Positions 1 to 8,309 of a stretch of 11,227 nt of DNA are shown piece after piece. The stretch's first letter is position 1; every line of letters starts with the position of its first letter. The notes below the pieces were generated by a model. It did no database searches. It was not told the origin of the DNA and worked only from the letters and a program-made list of their open reading frames with translations. The stretch is taken from assembly GCA_003024985.2 (NCBI GenBank), contig PXIH01S0027935.1, one strand, 5' to 3'. The position numbers and the translations under genes are program-made. This DNA is from Euperipatoides rowelli. Lineage: Eukaryota > Onychophora > Udeonychophora > Euonychophora > Peripatopsidae.

Positions 1-123
1 AATAACTTTTTTTTAATGCATTTTTAAAAAAAAAATTTCAGTGGAATTTTTTTTAATAGAAATTATCTTTGAAAATCAATAATAAAAAAATAAATAAAAA
101 AATCCGTTACATTTGACCTTTAA
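1..123 (+). repeat. Dispersed repeat family A, copy 1 (cut by window edge)
   Basis: This copy runs from the AATAACTTTTTTTT start to CATTTGACCTTTAA. It matches a shorter copy at 3454-3528 in the same orientation and, reverse-complemented, one at 10884-10990. Landmarks kept in order are AATAACTT, a poly-T stretch, AATGCATTTT, GAAAATCAATAAT and CATTTGACCTTTAA. It may begin before the window. It has no coding potential. The A/T-rich body inflates apparent similarity, so the specific landmarks are the real evidence. It is probably a piece of an old interspersed element; its class is not recognised. Confidence 0.6.
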
Positions 124-740
124 TAGATTAAGAAAATATATATTATTTATTTCTTTGCTATGAACATCCCATTCAAACAATAGATATATATACTGTATGC
201 CATGTTACAAATATATATAGAATGAAAAATAGTAACAATAGTCTACATGTCCATGCACATACATTACATTTCATCTAACATCACCAAAATAATAAAGATA
301 AACAATTGCTATTGTAAATTGGATCTAGAATATTTAAGAATAATACAACAGGGTATCATCAAAATAGTATGCTTTTATAATAGATAAAGTATTAATATTA
401 CTAACTATTATTGGTAATAGTTAAACAAACATGTACATGAGTCATACAGAGTATTGTACTAAAAGAAAACAAAGGTGCCTAGGCTATAACAAAATTGATT
501 TTAGATATTTAAAAAAAAAATAATACTAGGTATTAAGGAATGATAGTGTAAGATACTTATACTGTATAATATAGAAAATGCTTTTTAATATATGTACATA
601 TACTGTACCGGTATATCTCTACATACTGTATAGCCTACAGGATAATTCAAACATACAAAACAATTCAATGGTCTACTGCAAAAGAGAATATCAAAATATT
701 AATCTTATTAACTTAATACCACTCTAATGATACCCATGTT
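124..740. other. AT-rich DNA with no recognisable gene
   Basis: This stretch contains no open frame of note on either strand and almost no CpG. It holds several TACTGTA-type words (near 191, 560, 601 and 625), one TACCGGTA and a short poly-A. The last part, 665-675, could carry the stop codon of the candidate spliced minus-strand transcript described separately. Confidence 0.6.
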
Positions 741-1729
741 TAAGCGTAAATGATATTTAGAGTTATTAGGACACATAAGAAATAAGGTCATAAAGTACTC
801 ACGATTTACTAGTAACGTAGGAAAGTCCAATATTCCGTAATGCATTAATCTGCAACGCAAGAACCATATAATGTATCACAAAGACGAACAAATGTTGGAG
901 TATGATATAAAGTATAGTAGTCGTATAATATACTGGTGTACGATGAAGATTAGGTTGGAAAGAGTCAATTAATTGGAGTAATTATCGTAAGGTAGGACTC
1001 ACAATATAGGGTAGGTCAAAATGTAAATCAATATGGCGTCAGTTTTCTTCGAAAACGAAACTAGTCTGAAATAACTTTGTAGCCTACCAAACCATGCATG
1101 AGTATCATAATGCTGCTATATAAAGCGTATAGCTTAAATATTATTATTGGTCCTTTAAGCTCTTCTTCAAAGATTGGTCAGGAAATAGTCATTCAGATCT
1201 AATATTTAACTTCACTTTATATATTTACTAAGTCCTAGGCAAGCAAGGACATATATGTATAAATATATAGGCCTACTGTAACATCTCTAGCAATTCTTAC
1301 GACGGATAGGATAACTTCTTTGGTATTACTTGATTAGCAACAACGAAACAAGGCTGATACTTCAAAGCTGAAAAACTTTAGGTAGTCGTTCATATAAAGA
1401 TAAACTTTAGCATATATAAAACATGCAGTAAGATCTATTAACTACTTTTTACTATTGGTTTTCAACTTGTTTAATAATATGTAATTGGCGCAAAGTTTAG
1501 TTGTTTTCACAATATTCATATAGAATAATTTAATATCTTAACTGCAAGCATCGAGAGATATTAATGCATGATTCATAATTTCACATATAAAACGTGGATA
1601 ATGAATTATTACTTTTTAATAAATCACTTACAGATTTGATAATGTATCAACTTTCTTTAAAAATTGTGAGATATTTCCGTTATGACTTATTGTAACACGT
1701 ACAGTATAGTATTTCAATAATAGGATAGG
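665..1729 (-). other. Candidate multi-exon transcript, function unknown
   Basis: Minus-strand splice-site pairs define short exons at 1729-1632, 1541-1453, 1367-1301, 1065-1003 and 849-803, and a last exon from 675. Donors are CT|GTAAGTG, TA|GTAAAA (weak), TC|GTAAGA, TT|GTGAGTC and TC|GTGAGTA. Acceptors include GTTTTTCAG, TTATTTCAG, GCGTTGCAG and TCTCTTTTGCAG. Across 1367-1301, 1065-1003, 849-803 and 675 one frame stays open with matching phases for about 60 codons and stops at 667-665; it includes KYQPCFVVANQVIPKKL. Joining 1729-1632 to 1541-1453 puts a TAA at the junction in the frame that follows, so a single long protein is not supported. It could be a lncRNA, a decayed gene or chance. 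No protein family was recognised. Confidence 0.3.
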
Positions 1730-1790
1730 CTATAATAAAAGAACGTAAAGAAGGCATAATCATACAACGGACATGCTATGACTTACATAT
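745..1790. other. CpG-retaining block in a CpG-depleted region
   Basis: By eye there are about 24 CpG dinucleotides in rows 721-1800, about what base composition predicts. There are 2 in 1-720 and about 5 in 1801-3060. The block stays AT-rich, so it is not a classic GC-rich CpG island, and it has fewer homopolymers than its flanks. Two readings are possible. It may have stayed unmethylated in the germ line, as a promoter or active short gene would. Or it may be a recent insertion that has not yet lost its CpGs. No transposon ends or target duplications were found at its borders, and no known gene was recognised. Confidence 0.6.
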
Positions 1791-2270
1791 ATTCAGAAGA
1801 TTATTATCCAATACCACAACTTCCAGGGTATAGCATATATTATATACCCCTTTATTATTATTAAAAACAGAATCAGAGAATAAAAATATGGGATACAAAT
1901 TGATAAAAACATTCTAGGGGATGGGATAGGGCATGAATTTAAGAATTATGACAATCTTAAAAATAAAAAAAAATATTAAGTTACTATGGTACTTTAAAAG
2001 AAGTATTCAAAATATGCAAAACTACCGGTAGCCTACTGCAAAATGTGGTCAAGACAATTACAGTAACTAGGCTAATTCCTTTTAACGAGTTATTCCCCAA
2101 CCCGAGTAGGCCTACAGCCTATAAAATACTGATAGCAAATTCTAAATACAATATGGCATAATCATACATAGATTATAGCCTATTGCTAGAATTATAGTTT
2201 TAACTACCATCTTGACAATAATTTCTATTAAATGAAGTAATTTATGACTATCATTTTCATATGCAGAATT

Positions 2271-2282
2271 CCCCCCCCCCCC
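2271..2282. repeat. Homopolymer C12
   Basis: Twelve consecutive C follow GAATT in AT-rich surroundings. It is a mononucleotide microsatellite, and its exact length is prone to sequencing error. The minus-strand frame crossing it (a run of glycines) is an artefact of this tract. Confidence 0.9.
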
Positions 2283-2537
2283 ATCTTTTCTATTTGTGGT
2301 TTCATATAGCCTACAATAAAGATTATGAAATTTCAAGGTTGATAGACATTTTAAATGACAGATATAATTTTGAAATCAATTCAAAGTTCATAAAATGATA
2401 ATATTGTGGTAATTCAACCAGAAAAAAGAAAGGCAAGCCAAAATGCATTTAGTTCTAGTCTACTTATAACTAGGCACATATTTGATTTAAAATAAGGACA
2501 TTTCTTTTTCAGTAATTTCTATACCGGTACTGTATTT

Positions 2538-2555
2538 AAAAAAAAAAAAAAAAAA
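2538..2555. repeat. Homopolymer A18
   Basis: Eighteen consecutive A lie downstream of a TACCGGTACTGTA word. It is a mononucleotide microsatellite. No target duplication or retroposed body is seen to its left, so it is not called a retrotransposon tail. Confidence 0.85.
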
Positions 2556-3018
2556 CTTGTTATAAAACTTACAGATCTTGAAGTGATAAAATGTTCAACT
2601 ACTAGTAGACAATGAATGAATTATCCACTTATCTAAACTTCTCAGAAAACTATGGGGAAAAAAGGGGTCAAACTTTTATTTGCTGATTAGTAAGATAAAA
2701 CTAAGTCAAATAGTCTAATATTTTTTTTTAATTAAAAGTATTATTTGTGATAGGATTAATATTAGATTTATTTACAGTATATGGTAGATAGGAAAAAGCC
2801 AGCACAGACTAGTAAAATCTCATGGTAACAATTTAAAATATAAAACATTGAGTGATTTTAACAGTATTTTTAAAAACCAATATGCAAAATAGATAGGCCT
2901 ATTTAAAAAAAAAAAAATTGAAAGTCTGATTGGTTAAACATATCGTGTTTAGCTATGGCTGTTTAGAATTTTTTTTTTTTACAAATATTCAGACTTTCAC
3001 CAGAAGTGCTATTCTAGG

Positions 3019-3204
3019 TCACTTAATATAAATAATAAAACAAGCAAAAAAAATTTTACCGGTATTATAATCTATTACATAACTTTTGCCAATATCAAGT
3101 GTGAAGACTGTATTTGCATGCTGCTTGTGTTCTTCCAATATAGCGGAGCCAAAATCAGAAGATGCTGATTCACTATTTTCGTCAGCTAAAGGTTCAAAAT
3201 CAGA
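3019..3204 (-). pseudogene. Coding-like fragment, family not recognised
   Basis: Reading from 3204 downward, about 61 codons are open up to TGA at 3021-3019, beginning SDFEPLADENSESASSDF and later HANTVFTLDIGKSYVIDYN. Residue and codon use look protein-like (D/E/S-rich, mixed third positions, unusual CpGs), unlike the Phe/Ile/Lys/Asn runs expected from random AT-rich DNA. There is no start codon. An AG precedes 3204 (possible but weak acceptor) and CCG|GTAAAA at about 3060 is a possible donor. A short ATG frame, MNEFDDSVQ, begins at 3248 in another frame and ends in TAA just before it, as if one acidic N-terminal region had been broken by an indel. It could be one exon, a decayed transposase or gene fragment, or chance. 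Confidence 0.27.
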
Positions 3205-3453
3205 CTAATTGTTTAAAATACTTGTACAGAATCATCAAATTCATTCATTGTGTATTATGGTCCAATTTGTTTAAAAAAAAAAAGAATCAAAACAAATTTT
3301 ACTACAAGTGGAACAGTGCTCTACTTAAAGCATAAATACTCGGATATCCTACTGTTTAGAGATGATAGTCATTAAAATAATCTGACAACAAAAAAAATTA
3401 AAAATTTTATTTGTAAATAAGCAGACAGACATAATAATCTTATTTTATCTTTA

Positions 3454-3528
3454 AATAACTTTTTTTAATGCATTTTAAAATATTTTTTTAGTAGGCTTAA
3501 AAAAAATTTCACTTGACCTTTAATAAAT
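3454..3528 (+). repeat. Dispersed repeat family A, copy 2 (internally deleted)
   Basis: It shares AATAACTTTTTTTAATGCATTTT at its left end and TTGACCTTTAATA at its right end with copy 1, but the middle is shorter and lacks the GAAAATCAATAAT block. It has the same orientation as copy 1. Confidence 0.55.
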
Positions 3529-3539
3529 AAGCTTGATAT

Positions 3540-4990
3540 TTTTTTAAGGATTACAACAGTTTCACAAGATTTTATAGTTTTGTTTCTTAAATTTGTGTTT
3601 ATAATTTTAGAAAAAAAATCCAACTTCATACATATTTTTTAAAAAATACGGTAATTATAATTTGGGTTGGAAGACTAATTCAAATTGACTGTCAATTAAT
3701 TTCCTTTCATATATAAAATGCCACCATATTCCTAGCCTTTTAAATAAATAATGTACGGTAATATAAACAGGGTTTTTTTTTTTTTTTTTAACATTGTTAA
3801 TGAGTGTTTGTGACTTACTATTATTCCTTTATACAATAATTCATAATGCCAATAAAACAAATGAAAAAAAGTGAGTTTTCATATGCTTAAAAATAAATAA
3901 TATCCTGTTTCTTAGTTGTTTTTTTTAAAGCCTCTCTTAACAGCTTAGTTCTCATAAGCAGATTTAGAGGTATTTTTTTTTTCAACTGGGAGGTAGAGTT
4001 AAACCAGACTTAAAAATATCAGGAAAATATTAGGGAGGATAAAATTTTGAAAATGAATAAAATGAATTAATAAATTTTAAATTTTACTTAGAAGCTTGAA
4101 ATTTTAGCAGGAATTTTTTTGAGGGCTCAAACAAGTAGATCCTTACCTTTTTAGCACAGACTAGTGAAGGAGAAAAAAGTAGCCTATATTAAATGCATTT
4201 TTTAAAACCATTTATTCAGCCATCAGCCATAAGTAAATAACTACTGTAGACGTGGACTCAACCCACCCACATTACCTTTAAACCAGGTTTGTTAAAGCCT
4301 GAGTATGACAGGATACACATTACTAATTTTAAGCCAACTCATTGTTTTATTTAAACGATGTAACTTGATTAAATAAAACGGATTTAAATTCAGACTAAAA
4401 GGTAAACTAAATTTGAAGTTTGCACTTATAACATTTTTATGTACAGTATATAAATTCTCCAATGTTTCCCATCATTCAACAAACTTGTGTTGAGTGGCAT
4501 TGCAGCACAGATTAAGAAACACTAATCTAAAAAGGATTTTGCAATCATTCACAGAGCTGTTATAAATCACGTGTTCAATAACATTTGTTATGCCAAAAGG
4601 CAGATGGAAACCAAAATAAAGCAAAGAATAAAAATAAATAGAATGAAAATAGCAAAATCTTCAGGAGAGACTTTCTTACCTACAAAAATATGTACAGTAT
4701 AAACAAATAAATGTTGCAAAGTAGTTAAAAATTATAAATTGTTCATAGTTGTTAGAATTTTAAGACCAAAAAAATCTAAACATATAATGTACATAGCCAA
4801 AAAAAAAGCCACATAGCCGGTATTAATATAATGTAGTTATACTAGATGTTTAGTTTAGTTTATTAGAAAGCATAGCATGCATTTTGACCTTAACAAAAAT
4901 TAATCAGCATCTTTTATCTTCCAATGCGAAATTTCCTTAATGCATTCTAATTTCCAATATTCTAAAATTCTGTTGGCAACATCCTGACAA
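3540..4990. other. AT-rich DNA with no recognisable gene
   Basis: This is 1.45 kb of low-complexity AT-rich sequence with poly-T and poly-A runs. No usable open frame, RNA gene or transposon end was seen. The one point of note is a 14-nt micro-exon-like interval on the minus strand (4160-4147) between a strong acceptor and a strong donor. Confidence 0.6.
3773..3789. repeat. Homopolymer T17
   Basis: A run of about 17 T follows ACAGGG. It is a mononucleotide microsatellite and its length is uncertain. No adjacent retroposon body was recognised. Confidence 0.85.
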
Positions 4991-5430
4991 ATTTAAAATA
5001 TGATAGCACCATGTCAACTTTTAAACTATTTACAGATAAAAATTATCAATGCTCCACAGTCCTCAAATATTAAGATGGGTCTGCATTTACCCATTTTTTT
5101 TTTTTTTTTAATGTCAAAAAAATATTGTGACAAGTTTGACTCGAGCATGGAAGATTCAATTTTGATACAAAGTTTGAGGCGAGACAGAAAGTTCATGCCC
5201 TTAAACCATACAGGACTGGAACAAAGACAGTTTCTTGTTTTTCTCAACATGGAGCAGGAGTAGCGCCTATATAATTTTCGTAGTTCAACATAATTTTATT
5301 GTCTGTCCGGATTCACTACTAGCTGACAATTTCTGCCTTCTCTTCTTTAATGAATTAAATAGTCTAATTTTAAATTTCACTAGTGCTTTCTTTCTTACTC
5401 CTTTTTAAAAAACTAGTATTTTTTTTAGGG

Positions 5431-5660
5431 CAGTGGTCAGCAACCTTTTCACTAAGGCCACCCCGGACGGCTTATGACAAAGGGCATCTTAACTTAATTT
5501 TGTTGGATGGGGGAGTTGTGAGCTTAAGGTAGGCTACATATTTATTATAAGTAATTTATTAATGCAAAATTTTACCTACAGACTTAATATTTAAAAAAAA
5601 AAAAAACTTTAATTAGTGACACTTCGCATTGTATCAGGCAGCGCCACCTGGCTATTTAAA
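5431..5660 (+). mobile_element. hAT-like element remnant, left end at 5431
   Basis: The sequence CAGTGGTCAGCAACCTTTTC at 5431 is the kind of terminal sequence seen in many non-autonomous hAT-superfamily elements of animals. A GCGCCACCTGGCT stretch near 5641 resembles subterminal sequence of such elements. No matching right terminus or 8-bp target duplication could be placed, so the right border is a guess. AAGGTTTGCTACTCCTC near 5896 loosely resembles a complementary end, but that segment belongs to repeat family B. It has no transposase and is old and decayed. Confidence 0.45.
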
Positions 5661-5760
5661 TTATAAATTATTTTATAAAGTTAGTAGTGGGCACTTTAAA
5701 AATGCTACGCAGACACCATTAGCCTATTTCTTCTTTATGATAACCAGGTATATCTGGTAC

Positions 5761-5784
5761 TTTTCTCCCTCCCTCCCACTCTCC
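5761..5784. repeat. Pyrimidine tract with CCCT units
   Basis: A short TTTTCTCCCTCCCTCCCACTC tract, degenerate CCCT-type low complexity. There is no clear acceptor AG directly after it, so it is not proposed as a splice signal. Confidence 0.6.
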
Positions 5785-5895
5785 TAAAAAAAATGTACTT
5801 AGATTATGAAGTATAATAGTTTAATTTTTTTTGTACTTTAAAGCCTACAATTAGCAAAATATCTAGATAATAAAAATAGAAATGTCTATATTGCT

Positions 5896-6024
5896 AAGGT
5901 TTGCTACTCCTCAACTACAAATCCCAGCACAGTGTTTAAAATGCCCTGCAAAAGAACATATGATTGCTATTTTTGAATCTCTATGACCTCCCCTACCCAG
6001 TGAATGAATTTTTGAAAATTTAGG
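5896..6024 (+). repeat. Dispersed repeat family B, copy 1
   Basis: It aligns with 10686-10828 in the same orientation. Shared landmarks in order are AAGGTTTGCTACTCCTC / AAAGTTTGCTGCGCCTC, GCCCTGCAAAAG / GCCCTGCTAAAG, ACATATGATTG / GCATATCAGACTG, a CCCTA-type block, and an identical 20-base stretch at the right end (6005-6024). The element class is unknown and there is no coding potential. Confidence 0.6.
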
Positions 6025-6179
6025 GTAAAGTAGCTACAACTGTAGGCTATAGCAAACTCCGGGCTCCAATTATTCCAGAAACAGCCAGAGATACATTTTT
6101 AAAACTTAGCCACTGAATGAATTATTTTCCTAGATTCACTATAAAACCGTTAGAGAAATAAAATACTAGATAAGTTGAC

Positions 6180-6187
6180 CTATCACA
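6180..6187. repeat. Target-site duplication, left copy
   Basis: CTATCACA abuts the CAG end of the 332-bp miniature element and is repeated exactly at its other end. Confidence 0.78.
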
Positions 6188-6519
6188 CAGTGACGTACCA
6201 TAACGTTTTGGTACCCGGGGCACCTTATTTATATTTTTGTTGCAGATATTTTAAGTTTTTTTTTTTGCTTGACTAGATGTTTTGTTATCTTTCTGATTTG
6301 ATTAGCTTCTTTTTTTTTTTGGCTGCTATGATTTTTAAACTTTAAATTTCACTTTAATGCTACACGGTTCTATTGTATAACCGTCAGTACCACAGGGCAA
6401 AAATTAATGACAACATTACAGGATCAAAGGAGTTTATTTGCCTCCCCCCCTCCCCACAAATTTTTTGTTTTGGTGTGTCACCCTCTATGACGGTGCGGGT
6501 CGCACCCCCCGCAGTGCTG
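6188..6519 (+). mobile_element. Miniature hAT-like transposon with 8-bp target duplication
   Basis: The 332-bp insert starts CAGTGACGTACCATAACG and ends GCAGTGCTG, so its termini read CAG...CTG. It is flanked on both sides by the identical octamer CTATCACA (6180-6187 and 6520-6527). An exact 8-bp target-site duplication with CAG-type ends is the signature of the hAT superfamily. The terminal inverted repeat is short and degenerate beyond CAG. The ends are GC- and CpG-rich (TACCCGGGGCACC on the left, GGGTCGCACC on the right) around an AT-rich core, as is usual for miniature elements. It has no open frame, so it would depend on a transposase from elsewhere. The intact duplication suggests a fairly recent insertion. 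Confidence 0.8.
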
Positions 6520-6527
6520 CTATCACA
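6520..6527. repeat. Target-site duplication, right copy
   Basis: CTATCACA directly follows the CTG end of the miniature element. The matching bases stop at exactly eight on both sides. Confidence 0.78.
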
Positions 6528-6529
6528 TG

Positions 6530-7470
6530 TTATAGCTTCACTAGCTTGACAGTTCGTGACTACAGTATATAGTTGACAATTTTTAAAACCACTTAATATT
6601 TAAATAAAAATTATCTGAAAATAAAATTAAAAATACTAAAATGAAGATTATGGTACGGTACCATACCGTATTAAAATGTATAAATAGCCCAATACTTTCA
6701 GGTTTGTGAATTAAGCTAAGATAAATATCAGTCTATAGGCTATATATAGCCTATAAGCCAATTTTATGCTAAATAATTAAATTGAAAGATTAAAATTCAT
6801 TATAAGTTGATATTTTATAAGTAGCTTGTAAATGACAATAAATATGAAACATACAAAACATTGACCTAGCCTATAATACAATAGAAAAGATTTAATCTTG
6901 TTCAATTTATAATTTAAATTTTGCAATACTTTTCTTTTGCTAATGTTTCTGTAACTTTGTACAATGGAAATTTTAAAATAAGCTTTTATAGGAGCAATGA
7001 AATCATTTTATTTTTATTTTGTACATTTTTGACAAAATTATCAGAGTTCTGTGCTCCAGACCTGAGCACTCTGGGGGGTTCTTAAGAACTATCCCAGACA
7101 AAAAAAAATAGTTTGTTGGCCTGTTATAATATACCTATATCAAAACTAAGTTATAATGTAATTGTGCTCTTTTGCACGTGCAGTATTTTAGTTTGAAGAG
7201 TTAGGCAATACCCTATTATTGAAAGTAGACTTCAAAAATTAATTTATAGCAGTGTATATACAAGTAATTCAAAATTTTATTTCCAGACTTATTAATATGA
7301 AGGGTTGTGTTCAGAGCTTGACTAATTTATATTGAGAATAGTTTTAAAACTTTTGGATTAAGAATTAAAATATGAGGAAAATCATAATTCTCCATAACAA
7401 AGTTTGAAAGACAGCATAACAACCTTGCATTCAATTGTCAAATTGCTGTTAATCAGAAACACTTAAAGAA
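6530..7470. other. AT-rich DNA with short palindromes, no gene seen
   Basis: This stretch has no supportable open frame. It contains a perfect 22-bp palindrome at 6734-6755 built from TATAGGC/GCCTATA words and overlapping TACGGTACC-type words near 6652-6670. Otherwise it is simple AT-rich sequence. Confidence 0.55.
6734..6755. repeat. 22-bp perfect palindrome of TAGGC words
   Basis: The 11-base half TATAGGCTATA is followed directly by its exact reverse complement. It belongs to the general excess of TAGGCCTA/TAGCCTA words in this window, so no protein-binding role is claimed. Confidence 0.8.
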
Positions 7471-7689
7471 TAAGTCCAAAACACAGAAATTGTTGTGGCT
7501 TCAGACACCTTTGCTGAGGATCAGCACATGAAAAGATTTTGTAAGGAACCTGAAATAATTTTGCAATAACTTTTGATGTCAAGTACCATATTTAAATATG
7601 CTGCTTATATTACATTTGTACCACACAAAATATTGCAAAACAATTGAAAAAAAAGCAAGTGTGGCACAAATGGAAAGTCTAAACCTTTG

Positions 7690-7800
7690 AGAGGTGTACC
7701 AGCCTGTGGGTGGGGGGTTAAGGGGGGGGATGCCAAATTTGTAATGGAGAAAGGGGGCAAGGCAAGATTACATAGGCAATAGTGACTAAGGGGATGTGGG
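7690..7800. repeat. G-rich low-complexity stretch
   Basis: Purine-rich sequence with runs of six to eight G (GTGGGTGGGGGGTTAAG, then GGGGGGGGATGCC, later AAAGGGGGC) in otherwise AT-rich DNA. It could be the decayed end of a miniature element. G runs this close could also form a quadruplex, but nothing shows that they do. Confidence 0.5.
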
Positions 7801-7806
7801 TGATGC

Positions 7807-7980
7807 CCATACAACCACACAACTAAAAAATAAAAAAGCTTATCAAAATATTCACAACTAAACAATTTTTTTTTTGTCATAACATCCATACAATAAATAA
7901 AAAAATAAAAAAAAAGCTTATTAAAATATACGGCCAGGCCATACAATCGTACAAAAAAAAAAAAAAAGCTTCTCAAAAAT
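7807..7980 (+). repeat. Three degenerate copies of a CCATACAA...AAGCTT cassette
   Basis: Units at 7807-7850, 7886-7927 and 7939-7980 each begin CCATACAA, continue with A-rich sequence of varied length, and end AAAAGCTTATCAAAAT or a close variant (AAGCTTATTAAAAT, AAGCTTCTCAAAAA). Spacing is irregular (79 and 53 bases between starts), so this is a decayed local duplication and not a regular satellite. The long minus-strand frame through here (8084-7605) is open only because of the A/T runs and is not accepted as a gene. Confidence 0.6.
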
Positions 7981-8309
7981 AATAAAAATATAAACAAGGC
8001 ATCCAGTGAAGGGGGTGTCAAGAGAAAGTTACACACATGGTACCAAAACTTTAAAAACACTGAGTCTTCGGTGTAACATTTCATGAGGTATTAGCAGCTT
8101 TGATTCTGAGATGCATGTATACCATGTCATTTTTTATATACAGTACTTTCATTTGATAATGGCTTATACAGGTACTTATCCTAGTTAAGTGGAAATATGG
8201 TGGAATAATAAATTGTGGGAAGTGCTGCCCCCTTTACCGGACACATTTAATAAGGGAAAGTATAATATGCAAAAATATATATTTTAAAACAAGTATAAAA
8301 TTAACATAA

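Larger units (their letters stand above)
1800..3010. other. AT-rich DNA with scattered splice-like signals
   Basis: No gene can be supported. Minus-strand exon-like intervals bounded by AG and GT lie at 1849-1787 (donor AT|GTAAGTC, weak acceptor), 2649-2573 (strong acceptor CCCCTTTTTTCCCCATAG, donor CT|GTAAGTT) and 2808-2776 (donor GTAAAT). The 77-nt interval at 2649-2573 has stops in all three frames. They could be upstream non-coding exons of the candidate transcript at 665-1729, or chance. Confidence 0.3.

Noticed and set aside
1033-1074. Plus-strand ATGGCG mini-frame (MASVFFENETSLK)
   Set aside because: The start context is reasonable, but there are only 13 codons before a stop and no good donor inside. 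It lies antisense to a better exon candidate.
745-1790. CpG-rich block as a nuclear copy of mitochondrial DNA
   Set aside because: Two frames show TGA where a Trp would fit, which is suggestive under a mitochondrial code. However, no mitochondrial protein, rRNA or tRNA was recognised, and spliceosomal sites explain the block better.
1632-1849. Leucine-rich-repeat reading of exons 1849-1787 and 1729-1632
   Set aside because: Leucine spacing looked LRR-like in one frame, but the splice phases of the two intervals do not agree in that frame, and the consensus asparagine positions are not repeated.
2142-2336. 64-codon minus-strand frame
   Set aside because: The glycine run comes from the C12 tract. 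No splice context or protein-like composition was seen.
2919-2999. Inverted TGAAAGTCTGA copies forming an 11-bp stem
   Set aside because: An 11-bp stem with a loop of nearly 60 bases is within chance in AT-rich DNA, and nothing suggests an RNA gene.
7605-8084. 159-codon minus-strand frame
   Set aside because: It is open mainly because of A/T homopolymers and a triplicated A-rich cassette. The product is runs of Phe, Leu and Pro with no domain, and no splice or promoter context was seen.
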